Below are positions 7,217-16,417 of a stretch of 64,000 nucleotides of DNA, in pieces. The stretch spans positions 1,364,001 through 1,428,000 of the forward strand of contig NZ_CP169244.1 of NCBI RefSeq assembly GCF_041902385.1, given 5' to 3'. The notes beneath the pieces are model-generated. The model saw nothing but the letters and a program-made list of their open reading frames with translations, did not search any database and was not told where the DNA came from. The position numbers and the translations under genes are program-made. The DNA comes from Arcticibacter sp041902385 (GTDB taxonomy: Bacteria > Bacteroidota > Bacteroidia > Sphingobacteriales > Sphingobacteriaceae). Each line of letters starts with the position of its first letter. Position 1 is the first letter of the stretch.

Positions 7217-9256
7217 ATGAAATCACAATCCAACCGATTATTCGAGCCGGCGCTGGTAAATGCCGCTCTGAAACAATCATTCATAAAACTAGATCCGCGG
7301 ATCATGATCAAAAATCCGGTGATGTTCACCGTAGAGATTGGAACCGCAGTCATGCTCTTTGTTACCTTCTACTCGTTCAATAACGGAGGGCAGGGTTCCT
7401 TCATCTACAATCTGATCCTGTTCTTTATTCTTTTGCTTACTGTCCTCTTTGCCAATTTTGCTGAAGCCATTGCCGAAGCAAGAGGAAAAGCGCAGGCCGA
7501 CAGCCTCCGGAAAACGCGCGAAGATACTCCGGCGAAAGTTATAAAGGCAGACGGGTCGTTTGAGCTTCGCTCGTCAGCCACCCTGAAAAAGGGAGAACTG
7601 TTTATTTGCGAGGCAGGTGATACCATCCCGACGGACGGAGAGATCATAGAAGGAATAGCGACCATCGATGAGTCGGCTATCACAGGAGAATCTGCCCCGG
7701 TGATCAGGGAAGCAGGAGGCGACAAATCCTCCGTAACCGGAGGAACAAAGGTCTTGTCCGACAAGATCCGGGTAGAAGTAACTTTACAGCCAGGCGAAAG
7801 CTTCCTGGACAAGATGATCGCCCTTGTAGAAGGAGCATCAAGACAAAAAACGCCGAATGAAATCGCCCTCACGATCCTTCTGGCCAGCTTTACCCTCATT
7901 TTCATTATTGTGTGCGTCACCCTGAAGCCCTTTGCAGACTACGCAAATACGCCTATCACGGTGGCTGCTCTGATCTCTCTTTTTGTCTGCCTCATACCGA
8001 CCACCATCGGCGGACTGCTCTCTGCCATCGGTATCGCCGGCATGGATCGTGCCCTCCGCGCAAACGTCATTACCAAGTCGGGCAAGGCAGTTGAAACAGC
8101 AGGTGATATAGACACTTTGCTGCTCGATAAAACCGGAACCATTACCATCGGGAACCGTAAAGCCACCTACTTCTATGCCCTTCCCGGTGTTTCTGACGAG
8201 CACTTTGTAAAGAGCTGCCTCCTGGCTTCCATGTCAGACGAAACGCCCGAAGGAAAATCCATCGTGGAGCTCGCCGGACTTACACTTCACCCGAGCGCTC
8301 TAACTCTGCCCGACAGATCTTCCATGACTTTCGTGAAGTTTACGGCTGAAACCCGTTCCAGCGGAGTAGATCTTGCGGACGGCACACGGATCAGAAAAGG
8401 CGCCTCTGATGCTATCCGCAATATCGCCCTCCAATCGGGTCATGAATTCAGTGAAGAGGCGTCTAAAGAAGTGACACGAATTTCCTCAAACGGAGGCACG
8501 CCTCTGGTCGTAGCCGAGAACGGCAGGCCGCTTGGCGTTATTGAACTGCAGGACATCATCAAGCCGGGCATCCAGGAGCGGTTCGAGCGACTCCGTAAGA
8601 TGGGTGTCAAGACAGTGATGGTCACCGGCGACAACCCCCTTACCGCAAAATATATTGCAGAAAAGGCGGGCGTCGATGACTTCATCGCGGAGGCAAAGCC
8701 TGAAGACAAGATGAATTACATCAAGCACGAGCAGGCACAGGGTAAGCTGGTCGCCATGATGGGCGACGGCACCAACGATGCGCCGGCACTGGCCCAGGCG
8801 GATGTAGGTGTTGCAATGAACAGTGGCACGCAGGCCGCAAAGGAAGCCGGCAACATGGTCGATCTGGACAATGACCCGACCAAACTGATTGAGATCGTGG
8901 AGATCGGAAAACAGCTGCTGATCACGCGGGGCACCCTTACAACCTTTTCCATTGCCAATGACGTAGCAAAATACTTTGCCATCGTCCCGGCTTTGTTCAT
9001 TGCCTCCATACCGGCACTTCAGGGCCTCAACATTATGGCATTACACAGCCCTGAAAGCGCCATCCTTTCGGCGGTCATATTCAACGCCATCATTATTCCG
9101 ATCCTCATTCCCCTGGCACTAAAAGGGGTGGCCTATAAGCCACTCGGCGCATCAGCCCTGCTCCGCCGGAATCTGCTGATTTACGGATTCGGAGGGGTGA
9201 TTGTCCCCTTCATCGGCATTAAACTGATCGATCTTCTTGTTTCACTCTTTATCTGA
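7217..9256 (+). CDS. kdpB: K+-transporting ATPase subunit B (KdpB), P-type ATPase
   Basis: 679 residues, the usual length for KdpB. The phosphorylation motif DKTGTIT has the acyl-phosphate aspartate at about residue 304. Also present are the actuator-domain TGES (AITGESAPV), the nucleotide/hinge motif MVTGDNPLTAKYIAEKAGVD and GDGTNDAPALAQADVGVAM. It hydrolyses ATP to drive K+ uptake through KdpA. The start fits (MKSQSNRLFEPALV), and the stop lies 5 bases before kdpC. Confidence 0.97.
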   Translation: MKSQSNRLFEPALVNAALKQSFIKLDPRIMIKNPVMFTVEIGTAVMLFVTFYSFNNGGQGSFIYNLILFFILLLTVLFANFAEAIAEARGKAQADSLRKTREDTPAKVIKADGSFELRSSATLKKGELFICEAGDTIPTDGEIIEGIATIDESAITGESAPVIREAGGDKSSVTGGTKVLSDKIRVEVTLQPGESFLDKMIALVEGASRQKTPNEIALTILLASFTLIFIIVCVTLKPFADYANTPITVAALISLFVCLIPTTIGGLLSAIGIAGMDRALRANVITKSGKAVETAGDIDTLLLDKTGTITIGNRKATYFYALPGVSDEHFVKSCLLASMSDETPEGKSIVELAGLTLHPSALTLPDRSSMTFVKFTAETRSSGVDLADGTRIRKGASDAIRNIALQSGHEFSEEASKEVTRISSNGGTPLVVAENGRPLGVIELQDIIKPGIQERFERLRKMGVKTVMVTGDNPLTAKYIAEKAGVDDFIAEAKPEDKMNYIKHEQAQGKLVAMMGDGTNDAPALAQADVGVAMNSGTQAAKEAGNMVDLDNDPTKLIEIVEIGKQLLITRGTLTTFSIANDVAKYFAIVPALFIASIPALQGLNIMALHSPESAILSAVIFNAIIIPILIPLALKGVAYKPLGASALLRRNLLIYGFGGVIVPFIGIKLIDLLVSLFI

Positions 9257-9261
9257 TTAAA

Positions 9262-9834
9262 ATGAAAAAATATCTTTTCCAGTCAATACGCCTCACACTG
9301 ACCCTGCTGGTACTTCTGTGTGTGATCTATCCTGTCACAGTTGCATTTGTCGCACGCTTTTCGCCCGGCAAGGGTAATGGAGAAGCCGTTATCGCAGAGG
9401 GCAGGAAAGTGGGATACGCAAATATCGGACAAACATTCAGCCGTCCTGATTACTTCTGGGGCCGTCCTTCTGCGGTAGGTTACAACGCAGGCGGTTCCGG
9501 AGGGTCAAACAAAGGCGCATCCAACCCCGACTATCTCAAGGATGTAGAAAACCGCATCGACACCCTGCTGAAGTATCATCAGGGCGCTTCCAGGAATGAT
9601 ATTCCAGTCGACCTCATCACAGCCTCCGGCAGCGGCCTTGACCCTGATATTACCGTGGAAGCTGCACGCTTCCAGATAGCCCGGGTTGCGAAAGCAAGAC
9701 AGATCAGCCAGGAACAGCTGGAAGAACTGATTGACGACGCCACTACAGGTCCCGTTCTGAGCCTCTTTGGCCCTTCACGTGTAAACGTCCTGCAGCTTAA
9801 CATTTCACTCGACAAACTTCAAAAGACACATTAA
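9262..9834 (+). CDS. kdpC: K+-transporting ATPase subunit C (KdpC)
   Basis: 190 residues, matching E. coli KdpC in length. A single N-terminal membrane anchor (SIRLTLTLLVLLCVIYPVTVA) is followed by the periplasmic domain with the family blocks GQTFSRPDYFWGRPSAVGYN, AGGSGGSNKGASNPDY and DLITASGSGLDPDIT. KdpC increases the ATP affinity of KdpB within the complex. Its TAA overlaps the ATG of the next gene (TAATG), so the barrel protein downstream is translationally linked to the pump. Confidence 0.96.
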   Translation: MKKYLFQSIRLTLTLLVLLCVIYPVTVAFVARFSPGKGNGEAVIAEGRKVGYANIGQTFSRPDYFWGRPSAVGYNAGGSGGSNKGASNPDYLKDVENRIDTLLKYHQGASRNDIPVDLITASGSGLDPDITVEAARFQIARVAKARQISQEQLEELIDDATTGPVLSLFGPSRVNVLQLNISLDKLQKTH

Positions 9835-10901
9835 TGAAAAAAGCATTTTTTCTTGCTATAGCACTCGGCCTTGTTGCACAATCGCAGGCGCAACAAAGCA
9901 ATTTAAAATTCAGCGGATATCTGGAAACCTATTACGGATACGACTTTAACAAACCCGCCGATCAAAACCGGCCTTCATTTATCTACTCGCACAATCGCCA
10001 CAACGAGGTCAATCTAAACCTCGGTTTCGTGAAAGCTGCCTATGACGACGGAACCGTGCGCGCCAACCTGGCCCTGATGGCCGGTACATACAGCAACGCC
10101 AACCTGGCGAACGAGCCGGGAGTATTGAAGAACGTGTTCGAAGCAAACGCCGGGATCAGACTATCGCAAAAGACAAACCTCTGGCTCGACGCCGGAATAT
10201 TCTCCTCCCATATTGGCTTTGAAAGCGCCATATCGAAAGACTGCTGGGTCCTTACCCGCAATATCTCTTCTGAAAACACCCCTTACTACGAAGCAGGTGC
10301 AAAGCTGTCATACAGCACGGCGGATGGAAAGCTGGCTGCAACTGCCCTGTTCCTCAATGGCTGGCAACGCATTCAGCGACAAGCCGGCAACAGCTCCCCG
10401 GCAGGCGGCGTACAGCTGAGCTGGAAACCCGCCGCAGGTATCACCCTGAACTACAGCAACGACTTCGGAACAGAAGGGGCAGACTCGGTAAAAGTGAGAC
10501 GTTTCTATCATAACCTGTACGGCATTTTCCAGCTGAGTACAAAACTCGGACTTACCACGGGCTTCGACTACGGGACGCAGCAAAAAGAGAAGGGCAGCGC
10601 CGACTACAATCATATCATTTCCCCAGTTGCTATCGTGCGCTACCAGGCAGCAGAGAAATGGGCAGTAGCAGCCCGGGCCGAGTATTACCAGGATAAGAAC
10701 GGGATGATCATTGCAACCGGAACGCCTGAGGGTTTTAAAACAACCGGCTACTCACTTAACGTTGACTATGCACCGGTGCAGAATTGCCTTCTCAGAGTTG
10801 AGGGCAAGGTATACGACAGCAAAGACAAGATCTTCCTGCGTGAGGCGGGACAGGTTCGGAATAATGCCTCCCTTACCGCAAGTATCGCGCTAAGCTTTTA
10901 A
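9834..10901 (+). CDS. Porin-like outer-membrane beta-barrel encoded in the kdp operon
   Basis: 355 residues with a signal peptide ending ...LGLVAQSQAQ. The mature protein begins SNLKFSGYLETYYGYDFNKP and shows repeated strands such as HNRHNEVNLNLGFVKAAY, DGTVRANLALMAGTY and the final LTASIALSF with a terminal phenylalanine. This resembles the bbp2/OmpL-like putative porin family. It overlaps kdpC by one base and precedes kdpD by 6 bases, so it is a stable member of this operon. By inference it gives K+ or another small solute access through the outer membrane when the pump is induced. There is no direct evidence for its specificity. Confidence 0.85.
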   Translation: MKKAFFLAIALGLVAQSQAQQSNLKFSGYLETYYGYDFNKPADQNRPSFIYSHNRHNEVNLNLGFVKAAYDDGTVRANLALMAGTYSNANLANEPGVLKNVFEANAGIRLSQKTNLWLDAGIFSSHIGFESAISKDCWVLTRNISSENTPYYEAGAKLSYSTADGKLAATALFLNGWQRIQRQAGNSSPAGGVQLSWKPAAGITLNYSNDFGTEGADSVKVRRFYHNLYGIFQLSTKLGLTTGFDYGTQQKEKGSADYNHIISPVAIVRYQAAEKWAVAARAEYYQDKNGMIIATGTPEGFKTTGYSLNVDYAPVQNCLLRVEGKVYDSKDKIFLREAGQVRNNASLTASIALSF

Positions 10902-10907
10902 CAAGAA

Positions 10908-11999
10908 ATGGACGAGAACAGAGATGAGTCGGTCAGGCAGTTCCTCGAACTCGTAAAAAAGTCGAGACGGGGGAAGTTCAAGGTTTACATCGGCATGAGC
11001 GCCGGAGTAGGAAAGACGTACCGCATGCTGCAGGAGGCGCATGCCCTTCTCCGCAATGGAATCGACGTGCAGATCGGCTATATCGAGACCCACCAGAGGG
11101 CAGAAACACATGCCCTTCTGGAGGGCCTGCCCCAGATCGCCCGGCGCAGGATCTTCTATAAGGGTAAGGAGCTCGAAGAAATGGATCTCTCCTCCATCCT
11201 TAACCGCCATCCGGAAGTGGTCATTGTAGATGAGCTGGCGCACACCAATGTGGAAGGAAGCAAAAACGCCAAAAGATGGCAGGACGTGGTGGATATCCTG
11301 GAGGCCGGCATCAACGTGATCTCAGCCCTCAACATTCAGCACATCGAAAGTCTGAACGACGAAGCAGAGGAGATCAGCGGCGTGAAAATCACGGAGAGAG
11401 TACCCGACAGGGTACTCGAAATAGCCGACGAGGTTGTGAACATCGATTTAACAGCCGATGAGCTGATTGAGCGCCTGCAGAGCGGCAAGATCTACGAGGT
11501 CTCGAAGATCCGGCAGGCACTGAATAACTTCTTTCAGCCCGAAAAGATCCTGCAGTTAAGGGAGCTTGCCCTCCGCGAGGTGGCGCATCACCTGGAGAAA
11601 AAGATCGATCTGGAAGTTCCAAGGCAGGTAAAGTTACGACCAGAGCGCTTTATGGCCTGCATCTCGTCTAATTCAGAAACAGCAAAGACGGTAATCCGGA
11701 AGACGGCCCGACTTGCTTCCTACTATCGTTCACCCTGGCTCGTACTTTACGTGCAGACCGACAGCGAGAGCGGACAAAAAATAAGGCTGGATAAACAACG
11801 GCACCTCATCAACAACTTGAAGCTGGCCACCGAATTGGGGGCTGAAGTAGTAAAAATTAAAAGCAATGAGGTCACCCGGACGATCATTAGCGAAGCCGAG
11901 AAAAGAGAGGTTACTACGATCTGTATCGGACGACCGCATCTGAACCTCGTGCAGGTAATTCTCCGAACCGCTATCTTTAGCCAGCTTTTAAAAAAATAG
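10908..11999 (+). CDS. kdpD: KdpD N-terminal sensor protein without kinase domain
   Basis: 363 residues. It begins with the KdpD domain: Walker A-like GMSAGVGKTYRMLQEA (residues ~29-44), GYIETHQRAETHALLEGL, Walker B-like VVIVDELAHTN and the block RWQDVVDILEAGINVISALNIQHIESLND. From about residue 245 there is a universal-stress-protein-like domain (ERFMACISSNSETAKTVIRK, ending ICIGRPHLNLVQVILR). The four membrane helices and the HATPase part of a full-length KdpD (~890 residues) are absent. A separate histidine kinase starts 61 bases downstream, so the sensor is split over two genes, which I believe is usual in Bacteroidota. Confidence 0.9.
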   Translation: MDENRDESVRQFLELVKKSRRGKFKVYIGMSAGVGKTYRMLQEAHALLRNGIDVQIGYIETHQRAETHALLEGLPQIARRRIFYKGKELEEMDLSSILNRHPEVVIVDELAHTNVEGSKNAKRWQDVVDILEAGINVISALNIQHIESLNDEAEEISGVKITERVPDRVLEIADEVVNIDLTADELIERLQSGKIYEVSKIRQALNNFFQPEKILQLRELALREVAHHLEKKIDLEVPRQVKLRPERFMACISSNSETAKTVIRKTARLASYYRSPWLVLYVQTDSESGQKIRLDKQRHLINNLKLATELGAEVVKIKSNEVTRTIISEAEKREVTTICIGRPHLNLVQVILRTAIFSQLLKK

Positions 12000-12060
12000 C
12001 GGTCACTGATACTGATTTAATTATACTTTCATAGGGCTGAGCCCCTTCAATACATGTCTG

Positions 12061-13830
12061 ATGAAGATAAAAACCAAGCTTAGATTAGGATTCGGATTCC
12101 TGTTCGCCATCGTGATGGCCTTTGGAGCAATGGGAATTTATTACATAAACAGAATTTCCGAAAGCTCGAAAGTGATCCTGAAGGATAATTACGAAACCCT
12201 GCGGTATACCCGGGCGATGGAGGAGATCCTGAATAAAAACAGCATACCCCTGAGGGGCCGCGCGCGGGAAAGCTTTGACAAAAACTTCCGGCTCGAATAT
12301 CAGAACATCACCGAAAAGGGAGAGCAGGAAGAGGTGCTGGCGCTAAAAGAGCAGATCGACAGTCTGAATGCCCCCACCTTGTCTGCTGCCGATCGTCAAA
12401 AAGCGCTCACTGCGGTAAGAGAGCACCTGCTCGCGATTGAGGACCTCAACATGCAGGCAATTGTGCGAAAGAACAACATCGCTCAGGAATCTGTGAGTAA
12501 GGCAACCGCCTATCTCGGTCTCGTTGGCTCATTCACCTTTCTGATCCTGTTCTCATTTGTGATCAACTTTCCCGGCTACGTGGCCAATCCCATCCGGGAA
12601 TTTGCAGAGGGCATCAGACAAATCAGTCGCAGGAATTACAAACAGCGGCTCGACTTCAGAACGAACGACGAGTTTGCCGAACTTGCAGCCTCCTTCAACG
12701 AGATGGCAGCCCGGCTTGATGAATGGGAGAACAGCAGCCTGGCCAAGATCAAATCAGAGAAGCTTCGCATTGAAGCCATCATAGAAAACATGCAGGATCC
12801 TATTGTGGGGCTGAACGAAAAGAGCGAAGTGCTCTTCATTAACAAAGCAGCCGAAGATATCCTCGATCTGGACGAGAATCAGATAGTCGGGCAAAATGCA
12901 CTGGAGATTGCCGGCACAAACGACCTCCTCCGGACCATCCTGAATGAAGGCGCCAATGATAAGCCGCTGAAGATCTTTGCTAACGGAAAAGAGTCGTACT
13001 TCAGACTTCAGAGCCGTGCCATTGATGTGCCTGCAGATTTCAATGCCGATAATGAGCAGCCATTCAGGGTCACTTCTCTCTCCGCAGGAACTGTTTATAT
13101 CCTGCGAAACATCACCGAATTTAAAGAACCTGACGAAGCCAAAACCAACTTTATCGCCACCATTTCTCACGAGCTGAAGACCCCGATCTCCTCCATAAAA
13201 ATGAGCCTGAAGCTTCTGAAAGATGAACGCGTTGGAAGCCTGAACCACGAGCAGGATGAACTCGTGCTGCACATCAAGGAGGATACGGACCGCCTGCTGA
13301 AGATCACCACAGAGCTTCTGGACCTCTCCCAGGTGGAGACCGGCAACATTCAACTGCAATTAAAACGAACCCATCCGCTCGAAATCGTCAGATACGCTAT
13401 GGAGGCCATGCAGTTTCAGGCCGAACAGAAGAACGTTCAGCTGGAGCTGATCAGCCGGCAGACCCTTCCGGATATCCAGATCGACACCGAGAAGACGGCC
13501 TGGGTACTGATCAACTTCCTGTCGAACGCTTTGCGATACAGCAGTGAAAGATCGAGGATCCTTGTGCAGGTGAACCATAACGGGAACGAGATTGAATTTT
13601 CCGTAAAAGATTTTGGAAAAGGTATCGAAGAACGCTACCTGAACCGGCTCTTCGAACGCTATTTCCAGGTGCCCGCAGATGGGCAGAACAAGTCGGGATC
13701 CGGACTGGGTCTGGCCATATCGAAAGACTTTATAGAAGCGCAAAACGGCAGAATATGGGTAGAAAGCGCCCTCGGAGAAGGAAGCCGCTTCAGTTTTGCA
13801 ATACCGGTTGCTCCCCCTGCTGAGGCATAG
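12061..13830 (+). CDS. Sensor histidine kinase (HAMP-PAS-HisKA-HATPase) of the kdp operon
   Basis: 589 residues. An N-terminal membrane helix (LGFGFLFAIVMAFGAMGIYY) leads into a helical periplasmic region of about 110 residues and a second helix (LVGSFTFLILFSFVINF). Then come HAMP (~residues 170-220, YVANPIREFAEGIRQIS), a PAS segment (IIENMQDPIVGLNEKSEVLF), the H-box FIATISHELKTP with His370, the N-box WVLINFLSNALRYS and G-boxes VKDFGKGI and GSGLGLAIS. A kinase of this type is normally linked to KdpD in Bacteroidota. No response regulator lies next to it, so its partner is outside the window. Its last 41 bases overlap the 3' end of a convergent MFS gene. Confidence 0.9.
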   Translation: MKIKTKLRLGFGFLFAIVMAFGAMGIYYINRISESSKVILKDNYETLRYTRAMEEILNKNSIPLRGRARESFDKNFRLEYQNITEKGEQEEVLALKEQIDSLNAPTLSAADRQKALTAVREHLLAIEDLNMQAIVRKNNIAQESVSKATAYLGLVGSFTFLILFSFVINFPGYVANPIREFAEGIRQISRRNYKQRLDFRTNDEFAELAASFNEMAARLDEWENSSLAKIKSEKLRIEAIIENMQDPIVGLNEKSEVLFINKAAEDILDLDENQIVGQNALEIAGTNDLLRTILNEGANDKPLKIFANGKESYFRLQSRAIDVPADFNADNEQPFRVTSLSAGTVYILRNITEFKEPDEAKTNFIATISHELKTPISSIKMSLKLLKDERVGSLNHEQDELVLHIKEDTDRLLKITTELLDLSQVETGNIQLQLKRTHPLEIVRYAMEAMQFQAEQKNVQLELISRQTLPDIQIDTEKTAWVLINFLSNALRYSSERSRILVQVNHNGNEIEFSVKDFGKGIEERYLNRLFERYFQVPADGQNKSGSGLGLAISKDFIEAQNGRIWVESALGEGSRFSFAIPVAPPAEA

Positions 13831-15052
13831 CATGATGAACCCGCTGTTGGGTGCGTGGGCCCGCCGCCCGGGATTTAAGGTAGACCCGGCGATATAGAAG
13901 ATGGGTTAGCACCGCCAAAACCGCAAAGCCCGTTCCTGCCACCAGCACACCGTTCCAATGCCAATGCTGCCAGGCCAGGCCGGCAACGTACGTACCGAGG
14001 GCCCCACCTATAAAGTAGGAGGTCATGTACACGGTATTCAGGCGGTTGTTAGCCTCAGGATGCAGGGAAAAGATAGACGACTGATTCATGATATGAAGCG
14101 CCTGCATGGCCACATCGAGAATGATCACCCCTCCTATCAGCCCCAGGTAGCTGTAACCACCGAACCAGAATACCGACCAGGCTGCCAGGAACAAAGCAAG
14201 CAAGACCAGGGTAAAGTGAAAATAAGACATCCGCTTTGCCAGCCGCCCGGTAAAGGCCGCCATTAAAGCGCCCAGCATACCAATCAACCCAAAGGAACCG
14301 GCTACGGCGCTTCCTGCATGAAAGGGAGCCCCGCCAAGGTGAAAGACCAGCGAGGTCCAGAAGGCGCTGAAGGAAGCGAACAGGAGCCCTCCTCTTAATG
14401 AAGCCGCCTGCAGTGCTGGTTCTGTCCGGGCGTATCTCCACACGGATTTCATGAGCTCCTTGTAGGTTCCTTTATATTCAGGAAGCACTTCCGGAAGCTT
14501 CCAGATAACAAAGAACCAAAGTACCAATATGAGGGCAAAGGCAATGAAAAAGACGCTTCTCCAGCCGGCAATATTGCCGATCCACCCGCTGAGGATCCTC
14601 GAACCCAGGATCCCTACCAAAAGGCCGCTCATCACGAAACCAATGGTCTGCGTCCGCTTCTCAGGGCGGGCCAGTGTAGCGGCCATGGGTACAAATAGCT
14701 GCGGCACTACCGACGTTAAGCCGGTAAGGAAGCTGAAAAAGTAAAGCATGCCCAGGGAGCGACTGAGCGCCATCCCGAGTACAGACAACAAGATCAGACC
14801 AAAATCCGCTACGATGAGGCGCTTTCTGCGGAACAGATCCCCCAGAGGAACTATGATCAACAGACCCAGCGCGTAGCCGATCTGAGTGAGCATGGCGATC
14901 TTGCTTACGCTGGCGTCAGTAACATGAAAGTCCCTGGCCATCAAAGAAAGCAGGGGCTGATTATAATAATTGTTTGCGACAATAAGACCAGACGAAATAG
15001 CCATCAACCACACCACTGTGGAAGTTAAAGCCGGTTTTTGATGAGTGTTCAT
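13790..15052 (-). CDS. MFS transporter (AraJ/arabinose-efflux type)
   Basis: 420 residues with about 12 hydrophobic spans. The start region STVVWLMAISSGLIVANNYY, then QPLLSLMARDFHVTDASVSK, and the loop GDLFRRKRLIVADFG (MFS motif A, G-D-x-x-x-R-R) mark a drug/sugar efflux-type major facilitator. The substrate cannot be read from the sequence. It is downstream of a Crp/Fnr-type regulator in the same direction (108-base gap), which probably controls it. The 3' end is antisense to the last 41 bases of the histidine kinase gene, so the two convergent genes have no terminator between them. Confidence 0.85.
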   Translation of the reverse strand: MNTHQKPALTSTVVWLMAISSGLIVANNYYNQPLLSLMARDFHVTDASVSKIAMLTQIGYALGLLIIVPLGDLFRRKRLIVADFGLILLSVLGMALSRSLGMLYFFSFLTGLTSVVPQLFVPMAATLARPEKRTQTIGFVMSGLLVGILGSRILSGWIGNIAGWRSVFFIAFALILVLWFFVIWKLPEVLPEYKGTYKELMKSVWRYARTEPALQAASLRGGLLFASFSAFWTSLVFHLGGAPFHAGSAVAGSFGLIGMLGALMAAFTGRLAKRMSYFHFTLVLLALFLAAWSVFWFGGYSYLGLIGGVIILDVAMQALHIMNQSSIFSLHPEANNRLNTVYMTSYFIGGALGTYVAGLAWQHWHWNGVLVAGTGFAVLAVLTHLLYRRVYLKSRAAGPRTQQRVHHAMPQQGEQPVLQN

Positions 15053-15159
15053 AACTACTAAATTTTTATCCCTTTTTTATCGCTGCAGCTGATACACAAA
15101 AGTGGGACGGTGACATTTAATATTTCATGAACTGGTTCAGGAAATTAAGTTGATCTGGT

Positions 15160-15747
15160 TCAACTTTTTCGCGACGCACGTCTTCTGAGCCGGGATAGAT
15201 ACTCGGTAGTCATTCCCAGGAAGGAGGCAAGAGCATACTGAGGGAGACGACGGGCAATGAGCGGATACTTGTCGAGAAAGTCCTGATATCGTTGCTCAGC
15301 AGAAAGCGTCAGATTGTTGATCACCCTCCTTTGCTGGTATGCGAGCCCCCGCTCAGCAATGATCCGGAAAAACGTCTCGAACTTCGGGTTGCGCGCTTTG
15401 AGCTCCTGCTCTTTTGAAAATTCCAGTCTGAGGGCAACGCTGTCTTCCAGGGCCACAACAAACATGGTTGCGTTTTGCTGATAGATGTAGCCATTGTAGT
15501 CGGTTATCCACCAATCCTCCACGGCAAACGAGATGGTATGCTCTTGTCCCTCTTCATTCACCACGTACGCCCTGAGCGAGCCATCGACGACGTAGTAGCG
15601 GTAAGGGACAGGAAAGCCCGGCTGCACCACAAACTGCCGCTTCCTGATCGCCACCCTTTTGAAGGCCGACTGAAGCTCCAATGCCTCCTCATCGCTGAGC
15701 GGAACAAATTTTCTGACGTAGTTGATTATTTCATTTTCTGCTGACAT
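15160..15747 (-). CDS. Crp/Fnr-family transcriptional regulator
   Basis: 195 residues. An N-terminal cyclic-nucleotide-binding-like beta-roll (residues ~25-120: RKRQFVVQPGFPVPYRYYVV, DGSLRAYVVNEEGQEHTISF, DWWITDYNGYIYQQ) is followed by a C-terminal helix-turn-helix (RRLPQYALASFLGMTTEYLS, then RLRRRASRKS). There are no Fnr cysteines. The NEEGQEHTISFAVEDWWITD block is typical of the Bacteroidota Crp/Fnr subfamily often found next to transporters or oxidoreductases. It is upstream of and co-directional with the MFS gene. Confidence 0.88.
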   Translation of the reverse strand: MSAENEIINYVRKFVPLSDEEALELQSAFKRVAIRKRQFVVQPGFPVPYRYYVVDGSLRAYVVNEEGQEHTISFAVEDWWITDYNGYIYQQNATMFVVALEDSVALRLEFSKEQELKARNPKFETFFRIIAERGLAYQQRRVINNLTLSAEQRYQDFLDKYPLIARRLPQYALASFLGMTTEYLSRLRRRASRKS

Positions 15748-16417
15748 AACGTGGCGAATTTATTTTGCAAGTACTACCATCTATCATCCGAAACTCCTCC
15801 CGGCGAATTGGTTGAACAACTCCCCCTGTCTCCAGAAGTCCTCCGGCAGAACAAACATAGACGGCAAAAACCCGATTAGCAAGCTTTTTAAATCAGTTGT
15901 CCGGAATTGTCATAAAATGTCTGGATCTGACTGGTTTTGTCAGGTTTAAACGGACGGGCGCTGTGGCTCAGCCGCCCTTTTCCAAAAGGGTTTTGAATCC
16001 TGAAGAAAATTAAGAAACTTCAAACCACCCTAACTTTTCGCTTTATCCAAATTTCCGAAGAGATGCCTGAGGCAAGTTCGGGACCGCTGCGAGACAAGTT
16101 CGCTTTTTTTATTATGATTCTCCGGGATTTCTCCAACGGGGCTCCGCCGGCGACCGGAGCCGCATCGGAGAAATCCCGGAGCGGGAGTGTAGAATCATAA
16201 ACGCCCCGGCGAACCTGTCTCAGGCATGTCCCGACTATCTCTCGCAGAAGATAGGACCTGTCCACGGGATTTGCCGCTGTCTGCCCGCTGTCATAACGCT
16301 GTCCGACAGGCGAGTCATGGCGCGCGTAGAGGTCCTGAATGGTCGCGGAACTTCGATGATATGGCCTTTATCCCCACTTGCCCCACCTCTTATTGCTATC
16401 GTTGGATATAACGCCCC
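15748..16417. other. Long intergenic region, about 670 bases, no convincing gene
   Basis: It lies between the Crp-like gene (start at 15747) and the stop of creD (16418), so it holds the promoter of the former and the terminator region of the latter. The only clear structure is the nested palindrome at 16112-16200. Short open frames within it have poor composition and no recognisable motif. Confidence 0.6.
16112..16200. repeat. Nested palindromic element (REP/MITE-like)
   Basis: TTATGATTCT plus CCGGGATTTCTCC (16112-16134) is mirrored by GGAGAAATCCCGG (16167-16179) and AGAATCATAA (16191-16200). Inside the loop, GGCTCCG and CGGAGCC form a second stem. An outer, weaker repeat links ATGCCTGAG...AAGTTCGC (16063-16103) with GCGAACCTGTCTCAGGCAT around 16209-16227. 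The whole block could fold into a long GC-rich hairpin. No coding frame spans it. Confidence 0.7.

Noticed and set aside
12754..13359. 201-residue antisense ORF inside the histidine kinase gene
   Set aside because: It is a shadow of a well-conserved kinase gene on the other strand, with no motif of its own.
16226..16411. 61-residue ORF beside the nested palindrome
   Set aside because: Low-complexity Arg/Cys/Pro composition, no start context, no family.
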